Source of the DNA: CADEED01 sp963839685
GTDB taxonomy: Bacteria > Pseudomonadota > Gammaproteobacteria > Steroidobacterales > Steroidobacteraceae
Reading direction: 5' to 3'
Assembly (NCBI GenBank): GCA_963839685.1
Contig: CAWIVS010000017.1
Span: 1-64,000 of the forward strand
Length of the DNA stretch: 64,000 nt
Part shown: positions 27,366 through 35,715 of the stretch, one piece after another
How the letters are laid out: every line of letters begins with the position of its first letter
Position numbering within the stretch: position 1 is the first letter of the stretch
Notes under the pieces: generated by a model
Told to the model about the DNA's origin: nothing
Seen by the model: the letters and a program-made list of their open reading frames with translations, nothing else
Database searches by the model: none
Position numbers and translations under genes: made by a program

Positions 27366-29864
27366 TCAATTCGCCACTGTCATGGTTGCCTCGGTGCGCA
27401 TCTTCTGGAACGGCGCGGACTCGATTACGCCCATCAACAACGCGGAGAACCTGCCATCGTTGTCGTCGAGCCGCTTCACGATCCGGTCGATGGTCTCCAC
27501 GTCGTAATACTCCATGCCCCGCCCGGTGGCATAGGTCAGCAACTTTCCGGTGAGCGTACGGTAAAAATCCTCGCGGTGCCCGGTCACCAGAATACGCTTC
27601 AGATCCTTCACGCTGTTGAAGGTTTCGCCGGTAATCAGGCTGCCTTGGGTGACGATGGGTTGTTTGCGCTCCGAATCTCGCCACAGTCCTACGCCATTGA
27701 AGTTCTCGAACGCCAGACCGATCGGGTCCATGCGGTTGTGACAGGAGGAACACAGCGGATTTTCGCGGTGCACCTTCAGCACGTCGCGCAGCGCCGGCTC
27801 CTTGTCGTGGAATTCGCTTTCGCTGGCCTCGAGCGCCGGCACGTTGGCGGGCGGCGGCGGGGGCGGCGTGCCGAGAAAGTTGGCCAGCACGAACAGGCCA
27901 CGCTTCACCGGTGAGGTGCGGTCCGGGTTCGATGTCACCAGCAGCGCGCTGCCCTGGGTCAACATGCCGCCCCGCGCACTACCGGGCTGCAGCGTCACCT
28001 TGCGCAGTTCCTTGCCGATGACATCCGGGATGCCATAGAACTTGGCCAGCTCGTCGTTCACGAAGGCGTAGTCGCTGTCGATGAGCTCGGTGACCGGACG
28101 GTCATTGCGGATCACGTACGCAAAATATTCCTGCGTCTCCTGGCGCATGGCGGCCCGCACGTCCTTGGAGAGATCGGGTCGAGCCTCCACGATGGCGTCT
28201 ACCTTGTTGGCGAGCTCTTTCGCGGTTTTCTCGTCCTGCGCCTTCCACGCGGCGAACAGCTGCTTGAGCACCACTTCTTCACCGGCATCACGCAGGATGA
28301 TTTCGCGCGGATTGCTGGCGATGCCTTCGACATCGCGCGCCTGCACCCACTGACCGGTGAAATTGCGCGCCAGGTTGTCGGCGCGCGGATCGGCGAGCAT
28401 GCGTTTGACCTGCGCAGCGAGATTGGCGCGCAGCTCACCGCGTGCGGCGAGGCTCATCAGCTCCGCATCCGGCATGGTCGACCAGAGGAAATAGGACAGT
28501 CGCCCGGCGAGTGAATACTCGTCGACGTCGGCGAAGCGCGCGGTCAGCGCCTGCAAGGCCGGCGCCTCCAGCCGGAACAGGAAGCGCGGTGAGGCGAGCA
28601 CCGCAGCCATGGCATGTGCGACACCTTGTTCGAAGCTCTTGCCCGGTTGCGTGTACGCCGCTTCGGCCAGCGCCGCGAGTCGCGCTCCCGTGTCCTCGTC
28701 AGTCAGCGGGCGGCGATACGCCTTCTCGGCGAACGCAGTCAGTATCTCGGTGGCATACGCGCGCCGCTCCTTGCGAGCCTTCGGCACCGCGCGCGGGAAG
28801 AAGCGTTCGTAGTTCTCGCTCTTCACCCATTGATCCTTCTCGAGCGGCCCTTCGATCGTCACCTTGTTGACGAACAGGTCGATGATGGTTTCCTTCTTGC
28901 CCGCGGGAGCCGTGGGTTCCAGCTCGATGCTGAAGGTGTGATCCGCAGGATTCCAGCGATGCGTGGAGTCGAAGGTGAACACCTTCTCGTCGTAGTAACC
29001 GAACTCCTGGTTCATCACTTCCTTGCCGTCAACCTTGAAGACCACGCGCGCACGGCCCGGGTCCGGGGTGTAGCTGCCGTTCACCTCGAGTTCCAGCTTC
29101 ACGCGGTAGCTGCCGGGCGAATCGTTGTGAAAGGTGGTCGCGACATTGGCGGGTTCGTTGAACACGAGCCGGCGCTTGCTCCACTTGAGACTCGCGTTCT
29201 GCCCATCGAAGGCCAGGCCCTGCACCAGCTGTTCGGCGGGTTTGCGCGGCACGGTGGGCACACCTTGCGCGACCACCGCCTGGGCGGCGGCCACGTATTT
29301 CTCCATGAGCATCGGCGATATGGTCAACGCGTCACCGATGTTGTCGAAACCGAAACCCGAATCATCGGGCGGGAATTCGTGGTCGGTGTTGTAGTCGACG
29401 CCCAGCAGGTCGCGCACGGTGTTGCGATACTCGACGCGGTTGAGGCGCCGCACGGTCACGCGGCCCGGATCGGGATTGGCCGGATCAATGGCGAATACGT
29501 CGTACTTGATCCAGCGCTCGAGCGTGGCCTGCTCAGCAGGTGAGGGACGCGGCTTGCGCTCTGCGGGCATGAGCCCGGCCCGGGTGTTCAGCAGGACTCT
29601 GACCCACAGCTCGGGCTTCAGGATCTGTTGGTCGGATTCCAGCCGGTCGAAGGCCACCTTGCCCTTGTCGTAGCCGTCACCGTGGCACTCGTAGCAGTAC
29701 TGCTCGAGGATGGGCACGATGGAGGAGTGATAGGTCTCGACCGCAGGCTTCGCAACCACGGATGCGGGAATGACCAGGGCCAGCGCCAATATCGAATTGC
29801 GCCTGACGCGTGTACTCAACACCAGCTCTGGCCTCACGATTTTCAGCTTGAAAAGGCTGCGCAT
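27366..29864 (-). CDS. DUF1592/1588/1587/1595/1585 cytochrome-like protein
   Basis: An 832-residue exported multi-domain protein. A signal-anchor (SILALALVIPASVVA) precedes a cytochrome-c-like head with heme motif CYECH near residue 52. The domains in order are DUF1587 (VRRLNRVEYRNTVRDLLGVD), a carbohydrate-binding-like middle, DUF1595 (FAEKAYRRPLTDEDTG), DUF1592 (YSLAGRLSYFLWSTMPDAEL), DUF1588 (RGGMLTQGSALLVTSNPDRT, then CSSCH) and DUF1585 (GKLLTYATGRGMEYYD). The second CxxCH may bind another heme. It is co-translated with a DUF1552 partner. Such pairs are best known from Planctomycetes and Verrucomicrobia genomes. An exported redox enzyme acting on polymer or sugar-like material is my inference. 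Confidence 0.92.
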   Translation of the reverse strand: MRSLFKLKIVRPELVLSTRVRRNSILALALVIPASVVAKPAVETYHSSIVPILEQYCYECHGDGYDKGKVAFDRLESDQQILKPELWVRVLLNTRAGLMPAERKPRPSPAEQATLERWIKYDVFAIDPANPDPGRVTVRRLNRVEYRNTVRDLLGVDYNTDHEFPPDDSGFGFDNIGDALTISPMLMEKYVAAAQAVVAQGVPTVPRKPAEQLVQGLAFDGQNASLKWSKRRLVFNEPANVATTFHNDSPGSYRVKLELEVNGSYTPDPGRARVVFKVDGKEVMNQEFGYYDEKVFTFDSTHRWNPADHTFSIELEPTAPAGKKETIIDLFVNKVTIEGPLEKDQWVKSENYERFFPRAVPKARKERRAYATEILTAFAEKAYRRPLTDEDTGARLAALAEAAYTQPGKSFEQGVAHAMAAVLASPRFLFRLEAPALQALTARFADVDEYSLAGRLSYFLWSTMPDAELMSLAARGELRANLAAQVKRMLADPRADNLARNFTGQWVQARDVEGIASNPREIILRDAGEEVVLKQLFAAWKAQDEKTAKELANKVDAIVEARPDLSKDVRAAMRQETQEYFAYVIRNDRPVTELIDSDYAFVNDELAKFYGIPDVIGKELRKVTLQPGSARGGMLTQGSALLVTSNPDRTSPVKRGLFVLANFLGTPPPPPPANVPALEASESEFHDKEPALRDVLKVHRENPLCSSCHNRMDPIGLAFENFNGVGLWRDSERKQPIVTQGSLITGETFNSVKDLKRILVTGHREDFYRTLTGKLLTYATGRGMEYYDVETIDRIVKRLDDNDGRFSALLMGVIESAPFQKMRTEATMTVAN

Positions 29865-29997
29865 TGTCCGGTTTTTGCGGTGCGAGGTCACGGGGTGTTT
29901 TTGTTGTCTTACAAACGACAGTCGGCCACCCCCTCGCCAGAAACGCCCCAAATCGTTTATAGATGTGGCCCGCATCACACATCTGCAGGATGGACAT

Positions 29998-30471
29998 ATG
30001 CCACGCAGGCCCTCAGTGAGATTCCTGATCGTCACCTTCGTTCCCGCTTTCATCGCCGGCGCTGTCACCGCCCACTCCAACGAAGGCAGGACGGAAGCGC
30101 AGACAGTGCGCCATGAGCACTACGAAGAACTGGGCGATGCCTTCAAGGCGGTGCGCGACAAGTCGCGAGGCGCCAGCCCCGATTGGGCGGCGCTCGAAAA
30201 GGCGGCGAATGTCGTGGTGGAAGCGTCCATCGACCAGCAGAGGTGGTTTCCAGCCGGCAGTGGCCCGGATGCCGGCAAGACGCGCGCCTTGCCGGAAATC
30301 TGGAAAAAGCCCGACGACTTTACTGCGGCGCAGAAGATGTTCACCGACCGGGCGCCGAAGTTGTTAGCGGCGATCAAGGCGAAGGACACTCCCGGGGTGC
30401 AGGCCGCGTTCAAGGAACTGGGTGGCGCCTGCAAGAACTGCCACGACACGTTCCGCGCGCCCGAAGATTGA
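29998..30471 (+). CDS. Class-II (c'-like) cytochrome c
   Basis: A 157-residue periplasmic cytochrome. The leader MPRRPSVRFLIVTFVPAFIAG is followed by a four-helix-bundle-like sequence with the single heme motif CKNCHDTFR at the C-terminus, the cytochrome c' arrangement. The methionine expected as the sixth ligand (family-dependent) is not obvious. The ATG at 29998 follows a GGA-rich patch. The gene is six bases upstream of a cytochrome b561 gene and divergent from the DUF1592 gene, 133 bases away, so electrons may pass between these proteins. Confidence 0.88.
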   Translation: MPRRPSVRFLIVTFVPAFIAGAVTAHSNEGRTEAQTVRHEHYEELGDAFKAVRDKSRGASPDWAALEKAANVVVEASIDQQRWFPAGSGPDAGKTRALPEIWKKPDDFTAAQKMFTDRAPKLLAAIKAKDTPGVQAAFKELGGACKNCHDTFRAPED

Positions 30472-30477
30472 GCTTCG

Positions 30478-31149
30478 ATGTCCGATGACCTGCCGTCCCC
30501 GACCCGCGTGAGGGTCTGGGACGTTCCGACGCGGCTGGTTCACTGGCTGATGGTGTTGTGTATTGCCGCGTCGTGGTGGACCGGAGAACAGGGACACCTC
30601 GAGTGGCACCGGTGGAGCGGTTACACCCTGCTCGGGCTGGTGACTTTTCGCATCTACTGGGGATTCTTCGGCAGTTCCACGGCGCGCTTCCGGCAGTTCA
30701 TGCGCGGGCCGCGCGTCATCTTGAATTACCTGCGCGGCGCGTGGCCCGTGGCGCCCGGCCACAATCCCCTCGGCGCGCTGAGTGTGCTCGCGCTCATCGT
30801 GGTCATGGTCTTCCAGGTCGCGCTCGGTTTGTTTGCCGTCGACGTGGACGGGATCGAGTCCGGGCCGATGTCGTTGTACGTGAGTTTCGAGACCGGACGC
30901 GCAGCAGCCGAATGGCACGAACGAGTCTTTAACCTGCTCATGGGCCTCATCGTGCTGCACGTCATCGCGATTGGGTGGTATCGCTTCGTGAAGAAGGAAA
31001 AACTGCTCGAGGCCATGCTGCACGGTGCGCGCGCGTATCCGACTGAATTGCCGCCAGTGCAGGGGGCCTCGGCGGGGCATTTCATGTTTGGCGTGGTGCT
31101 CGCCACGGCGCTCCCCTGGGCCGTGTCACGAGCCTTCGACTTTTTCTGA
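30478..31149 (+). CDS. Cytochrome b561-type membrane protein
   Basis: A 223-residue di-heme membrane cytochrome. It starts RVRVWDVPTRLVHWLMVLC with the first span histidine, followed by HLEWHRWSGYTLLGL, and later ETGRAAAEWHERVFNLLMG and IVLHVIAIGWY, which supply the usual histidine ligands. Four to five membrane spans are visible. Partners are soluble cytochromes c; the gene six bases upstream encodes a c'-like one. It probably moves electrons between the quinone pool and the periplasm. Confidence 0.9.
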   Translation: MSDDLPSPTRVRVWDVPTRLVHWLMVLCIAASWWTGEQGHLEWHRWSGYTLLGLVTFRIYWGFFGSSTARFRQFMRGPRVILNYLRGAWPVAPGHNPLGALSVLALIVVMVFQVALGLFAVDVDGIESGPMSLYVSFETGRAAAEWHERVFNLLMGLIVLHVIAIGWYRFVKKEKLLEAMLHGARAYPTELPPVQGASAGHFMFGVVLATALPWAVSRAFDFF

Positions 31150-31311
31150 TTCTCTGACGCAGCGCAGCGCCGCTACGAGCCTTGTCAGCGCTGGCCGCCA
31201 AATCCAAACGTCTCATTTCAACACTACGCGGGTAGCGGACCGACGGCCCTGCATCCAAAGACACGGTGTACTAGGTACGACGGTTAACGTTTGGTGACTT
31301 GGCGAATTCGA

Positions 31312-31893
31312 ATGAACCCTGACAACCTTCCCGCTTTCGGCCCCGTGGCGTATCGCCAGGCACCCGCTCGACGACTCCTGCAATTGCTCGACGCCGCGGA
31401 GCCCGAGTTTGGGGCCCACCTCGTCACTCCTTGGTTTGGATTCGCGCATCACGGGATTTACGTGGGAAATGGCCGGGTGATTCAGTACGGCGCATTGATG
31501 TTCAATCTGATTCGCAAGCCCGTCGAAGAGGTGTCGATGGCGCGCTTTTCCAACGGACGCGCCGTTTTCGTGGTGCAGCATGCGGAACATTGCCTTTGCG
31601 CAAAGGAAGTCGTGCAACGCGCGCGCTCACGGCTCGGCGAAAAGCGCTACCGCCTGTTCTCCAACAATTGCGAGCACTTTGCCGAATGGTGCCTGCACGA
31701 TGTGGGTCGCAGCTTTCAGGCGGAAACCGCGCTCGCATTTCCGCGTCAATTGAGCGAGTGGATCGAGGCCGCCATCCTGCGGATCATCCGGCGGATTCTC
31801 GCCGTGCGTCCCCCGGTGCGCGCAAGGATCCAGGATCGCTCTAACGAGTCGCTGCCGAGCGCACGTCTAGGATCACGCGCCGATAGGACGTAA
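31312..31893 (+). CDS. LRAT/NlpC-like (permuted papain) domain protein
   Basis: A 193-residue protein. HHGIYVGNGRVIQYG near residue 45 and FSNNCEHFAEWC near residue 120 are the histidine box and catalytic-cysteine box (NCEHFA) of LRAT-type thiol acyltransferases and the HRASLS phospholipases. The residues after the core form a helical, basic tail. No signal peptide is visible; a membrane-facing phospholipid or lipopeptide acyltransferase/amidase role is inferred. The start is ATG 31312; a TTG further upstream is possible. It overlaps the convergent DUF1593 gene end by 53 bases. Confidence 0.82.
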   Translation: MNPDNLPAFGPVAYRQAPARRLLQLLDAAEPEFGAHLVTPWFGFAHHGIYVGNGRVIQYGALMFNLIRKPVEEVSMARFSNGRAVFVVQHAEHCLCAKEVVQRARSRLGEKRYRLFSNNCEHFAEWCLHDVGRSFQAETALAFPRQLSEWIEAAILRIIRRILAVRPPVRARIQDRSNESLPSARLGSRADRT

Positions 31894-33343
31894 GCGCGGG
31901 CATTCCCGCGTCGGTCACTTCCAGGATGATGTGCGCGGTGCTGCGCGGGCAGGGCTGCTTCGAAGGAATCCATGCCGGCCGGCAGGCCTCGGTCACGGTG
32001 ACCGTGGCGCGCGGTGAATTGCCGGCGGCCAACGTCACCTTGGCGAGCGCTTCGCCCGGAACGAAGCCGGCCTCGGCGTAATGGAACCAGCGATAGTTCA
32101 ATGGCTGGCCGTCCGGATCGGCGCTGCCGGAAGCGTCGAATACCAGCGGCTGGCCGACCTGCGCAGCGACGTGCAGCGGGACAGTTCCTGGGACGCCGTT
32201 CAACACGAGGGTCGGCGCGTGATTTGCCGCGGAGAATTCCTTGATGGTCCAGTCCATGCGCGCGGCAAAATCGTGCTGAAAGGCCGTCCGCCAGCGCCAG
32301 ATGGTGGCCTGGTCCGACAGGTACACCTTGCCGTCCCTGCCATAGACGGCGTCCTGCGAGGTGACGCGCGCGAAGGCATCCCCGCCCTGGGTCCAGATGG
32401 CGCGGCTTTCGCCGTAGGGCTGGCGGAACAGGTATCGGCCACCCCAGCCGCCCCAGCTCGGATTGCGGAAACTCGCGAGACCGTTGTTGGTAAGTCCCAG
32501 GAAAGACGGCGTGTCGCCTTCCATGATGAACTCGAACTTCGGGTAATGATTGCCCAGCGGCCCTTTGGCGCGGACATTGGTCTCTAACCACTGGTTGGTG
32601 ACGGTGCTGCCGTCCGCACCGGCGCAATTGCCGTAGTACACGTCGCCGCTGATGCCGGTCCAGGTGGCGGAGGCATATTCTTCGCCGTTCGGTGCGCTCG
32701 GCTTGACGATATAGAAGAGTCGCGGGAATTCGCGCCGTATCCACGGACCCGCATCGTCCTGATCCGAGATCGAATACACGCGCAGCTTTGTGACCAGCGC
32801 GTCCACGTCAGAGGGCGAAAGCGTGGCGCGGGCGTGCATCAGGGCTTCGGCCAGGGTATTCGCGCCACCCCAGATCGAGATCCATAGCGGCCGCGGGTCG
32901 CTGCGCTGCGCCGCGCGGACCAGCGCCACGGCGCCGGGGGAGGGCTCATTCTTCAAGAGCGCCGCCATGCCGAATCCTTCCGGCCCGCTGCTCACCAGCG
33001 CGCGCAACGCCTCCGCCGTGGGCCACCCCGACGCATGTTTGCCCAGGTTCGCCTGCACCTCGGCAAACCCCTCGAGCACCGCGAGCAGGTATTCCGGCAG
33101 CGGGTATTCCTTCCGCCAGGTGGACGTGGTGGCAACCAGGCCTTCGATGTCGAGCTCGTTCGAGTACAGCAACAGACGCACGAGGGACATCTGGTCGTCG
33201 GGCTCATTGCCGATGTCGGTGAGCACGAACAGGCGCGGGTGGCCGGCGAATTCGTCGACGCTGGATGGAGTGTCGAAGGCGGTTTGTGCATGGATCGTGG
33301 TGCCGAACAACGCGAGCGCCACCAACATCGTCGACCGAAGCAT
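31841..33343 (-). CDS. DUF1593 (Sde182-like) exported protein
   Basis: A 500-residue exported protein with leader MLRSTMLVALALFGTTIHA. The N-terminal region, RLFVLTDIGNEPDDQMSLVR, is the nucleoside-hydrolase-like active-site segment (D-x-x-x-E-x-D-D) typical of DUF1593, and WISIWGGANTLAEAL and FEFIMEGDTPSFLGL follow. The C-terminal part (ADPDGQPLNYRWFHYAEAG) is an Ig-like or cellulose-binding Sde182 C-terminal domain. These proteins bind or process plant polysaccharides, exact substrate unknown. It is divergent from a GH5-like hydrolase, 74 bases away. Confidence 0.88.
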   Translation of the reverse strand: MLRSTMLVALALFGTTIHAQTAFDTPSSVDEFAGHPRLFVLTDIGNEPDDQMSLVRLLLYSNELDIEGLVATTSTWRKEYPLPEYLLAVLEGFAEVQANLGKHASGWPTAEALRALVSSGPEGFGMAALLKNEPSPGAVALVRAAQRSDPRPLWISIWGGANTLAEALMHARATLSPSDVDALVTKLRVYSISDQDDAGPWIRREFPRLFYIVKPSAPNGEEYASATWTGISGDVYYGNCAGADGSTVTNQWLETNVRAKGPLGNHYPKFEFIMEGDTPSFLGLTNNGLASFRNPSWGGWGGRYLFRQPYGESRAIWTQGGDAFARVTSQDAVYGRDGKVYLSDQATIWRWRTAFQHDFAARMDWTIKEFSAANHAPTLVLNGVPGTVPLHVAAQVGQPLVFDASGSADPDGQPLNYRWFHYAEAGFVPGEALAKVTLAAGNSPRATVTVTEACRPAWIPSKQPCPRSTAHIILEVTDAGMPALTSYRRVILDVRSAATR

Positions 33344-33417
33344 TCAACCTCCTGGCGCAGGACAATACCACGCAGGTGCGGGTAGTCTTGCGCCGGCATT
33401 CCGCTCGAGGGGGTCTC

Positions 33418-34572
33418 GTGTTGCAACCTGGGAAAGTTTTGGCCGCTGGCGCGGTTTGTTTGCTGTTTGTCAGCCAGGCGCTCGCGGATACGCAGCGCTG
33501 GTCTCCGGAAAAGGCGCATGACTGGTATGCCGCGCAGCGCTGGCTGCTCGGCAGCAACTACATACCCACGGATGCGATCAATCAGCTCGAGATGTGGCAG
33601 GCGGAAACTTTCAATCCGGCACAAATCGACCGGGAACTGGGCTGGGCCGCCGGCATGGGCATGAACACCATGCGGGTGTTCCTGCACGACCAGTTGTGGG
33701 CACAGGACGCCCCGGGATTTCGCAAGCGTATCGATCAGTTCCTCAGCATCGCGGCGAAGCACGGCATCAAGCCGCTGTTGGTGTTGTTCGACTCCTGCTG
33801 GGATCCGAACCCCAGGCTCGGACCGCAGCGCCCACCCATCCCCGGCGTACACAACTCCGGATGGGTGCAGGGCCCGGGTCGCGCCGGGCTCGCGGACACC
33901 GCTAACTACCCTAAGCTCGAAGCCTACGTGCGTGGCGTCGTGGGTGCCTTTGCAAACGACCCGCGCGTGCTCGGCTGGGATATCTGGAACGAGCCGGACA
34001 ATGGTGCCGACGGCGACTCGTCCGGCGCGCGCGAGAAGTTCACCCAGGTCGCGACGTTGTTGCCGCAGGTGTTTGCCTGGGCGCGCGCGGCCAATCCTTC
34101 GCAGCCGCTGACCTCGGGCGTATGGCACAACGACGACTGGTCACCGGCCGGAAAACTCAACGCCATCGAGAAGGCGCAGGTCGAACAGTCCGACGTCATC
34201 ACCTTTCATGTCTATGACTGGCCGGAGGTCTTCGGGCGCCGCGTGACACAGCTCCAGGCCTATGGCAGACCGCTGATCTGCACCGAGTACCTGGCGCGCG
34301 GCGCCGGCTCGACCTTCGACACATCGCTGCCGCTGGCGCGCAAATACAACGTCGGCATGGTGAACTGGGGCTTCGTGCTCGGAAAGACGCAGACCAATTT
34401 CCCGTGGGACTCCTGGCAGCGTCCCTACACGCAGAACCCGCCCGTCGTGTGGCATCACGACATCTTGCATCCGGACGGCAAACCGTACCGGCAGGCGGAA
34501 GTCGAGCAGATTCGCGCTCTCACGCAGGCCGCGGAAACGGAATTCGCCGGCAGAAAACGCGGCCGGCGTTAG
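33418..34572 (+). CDS. Exported GH5-like glycoside hydrolase
   Basis: A 384-residue TIM-barrel hydrolase with a leader (VLQPGKVLAAGAVCLLFVSQALA). The acid/base glutamate is in GWDIWNEPDN near residue 197 and the nucleophile candidate is in LICTEYLARG near residue 287, the two-glutamate clan-A arrangement. HDQLWAQDAP and HVYDWPEVF also match. It probably cuts a beta-1,4-linked glycan; the exact specificity is unclear. The GTG at 33418 is used because a GAGGGGG patch precedes it; the TTG next to it is an alternative. A DUF1593 protein gene is divergent, possibly co-regulated. Confidence 0.82.
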   Translation: MLQPGKVLAAGAVCLLFVSQALADTQRWSPEKAHDWYAAQRWLLGSNYIPTDAINQLEMWQAETFNPAQIDRELGWAAGMGMNTMRVFLHDQLWAQDAPGFRKRIDQFLSIAAKHGIKPLLVLFDSCWDPNPRLGPQRPPIPGVHNSGWVQGPGRAGLADTANYPKLEAYVRGVVGAFANDPRVLGWDIWNEPDNGADGDSSGAREKFTQVATLLPQVFAWARAANPSQPLTSGVWHNDDWSPAGKLNAIEKAQVEQSDVITFHVYDWPEVFGRRVTQLQAYGRPLICTEYLARGAGSTFDTSLPLARKYNVGMVNWGFVLGKTQTNFPWDSWQRPYTQNPPVVWHHDILHPDGKPYRQAEVEQIRALTQAAETEFAGRKRGRR

Positions 34573-35294
34573 GCGACCGCGGACTGCCCGTCCAGCGGCA
34601 GGATACCTTCCGCGTCAGTCTCGGCGGTGACCGTCGCCGCGCGCTCAGTACTCTCGTGGCGATATAGCAAAGAGATGGCCTCGCCGCGATTGTGTGCGCC
34701 CAGTTTGGCCAGAATGCTGTGCACGTGATTCTTCACCGTCGACAGCTCGATGCCGAGCTGACGCGAGATGGTCTTGTTGGGCAATCCCTGCTGGATGAGC
34801 TTGAGGATCTCCATCTCGCGTTCCGTGAGATGTGCGATCGCGTAAGGATGCTGTCGCGGCAGGAATCCCGTGAAGGTGAGTGGTACGGGTATCGCCACGG
34901 CGGGTGGCGGTGCCGGGACTCGCGTTGCGACCTCACTCCCGCCGGCGGCGCGAATGGCGCTCAGCAAGTCGGCCACCGTGGCGTCGCGCGCCACGAACGC
35001 GACCACTTCGGCCGGCAGGCAGACGACCACGTCCGCGTAGGCCTCGGGTGTGCCGAGCATGACAAAGCCACACGCTCGCGGAATTCCCACCATCTGGCCG
35101 GCGAGCGCCAGGTTCTTTGCCATGCCAATGTCGAGAAGAATGACGGACGGCAGGAGTTTGCACGCCTGCTCGACGGTCTGTTCCGCGGTGGACGCCATCC
35201 CCACCAGCGCGATTCCTTCTTCGCCTTGCAGTACGCGTTGCAGTCCTTCGCGATAGGCGCGTACGCCCGTCGCTACCAACACTCTGATCACCAT
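34569..35294 (-). CDS. LuxR-family regulator with degenerate receiver domain
   Basis: A 241-residue protein with an N-terminal receiver-like domain and a C-terminal LuxR helix-turn-helix (LTEREMEILKLIQQGLPNKT, STVKNHVHSILAKLGAHNRG). In the receiver the first strand reads VLVATGVRAYREGL, so the acidic pair found in normal receivers (DD) is missing, while SVILLDIGMAKN keeps an aspartate at the phospho site. The conserved lysine is also not evident. It may therefore be constitutive or respond to a non-phosphate signal. The start ATG 35294 removes 28 upstream residues that look non-native. It overlaps the GH5-like gene end by four bases, convergent. Confidence 0.85.
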   Translation of the reverse strand: MVIRVLVATGVRAYREGLQRVLQGEEGIALVGMASTAEQTVEQACKLLPSVILLDIGMAKNLALAGQMVGIPRACGFVMLGTPEAYADVVVCLPAEVVAFVARDATVADLLSAIRAAGGSEVATRVPAPPPAVAIPVPLTFTGFLPRQHPYAIAHLTEREMEILKLIQQGLPNKTISRQLGIELSTVKNHVHSILAKLGAHNRGEAISLLYRHESTERAATVTAETDAEGILPLDGQSAVA

Positions 35295-35715
35295 TGCGCG
35301 TCTCCATGGCCCCCTGGCCGCGCTCGCTCCCTGCGTGGTGCCACCACGACGATCACGTAGTCCGAGTCCGAATGTCAATAAAGAGATTCCAGATCAATTC
35401 TTGCGTATGTGTGCCACTTGCGCTGCGACATTTTCAGACTCGTCGCCGCATCGTCTTGTCGCTTGACGCCGACTGAAACCGTAGATCGAAAGATCCATGG
35501 TCATGCGGCGCGGATCGTGCATGTGCAATTGAAGAAATTGCACGTGAAGGCAGCAATTGCCGAACGCGGAGTGGTCGCGACGCGACGACAGTCCCCGGTG
35601 TCGGCGCGGCGCAACCCTGCAACAGACTTGGCTGCTTCCTACAGATGTGCCTTGGCATCAGGCCTAACTTCTTCGCGTCGCGGTGGTTCTGTTTTCAAAC
35701 GGGGGTTTTGTGAAT
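35295..35715. other. 421-base gene-free interval, one small palindrome
   Basis: This divergent gap between the LuxR-type regulator and the cytochrome c gene holds no reading frame that I trust. Part of it (about 35370-35470) is more AT-rich and may hold promoters for both sides. It contains an 8-base palindrome GTGCAATT-GAAGA-AATTGCAC at 35523-35543, a plausible operator site. The cytochrome gene is preceded by ACGGGGG at about 35700-35705. Nothing else recognised. Confidence 0.45.

Noticed and set aside
26296..27507. Plus-strand reading frame of about 403 codons across the DUF1552 gene
   Set aside because: Antisense shadow of a clearly conserved minus-strand protein.
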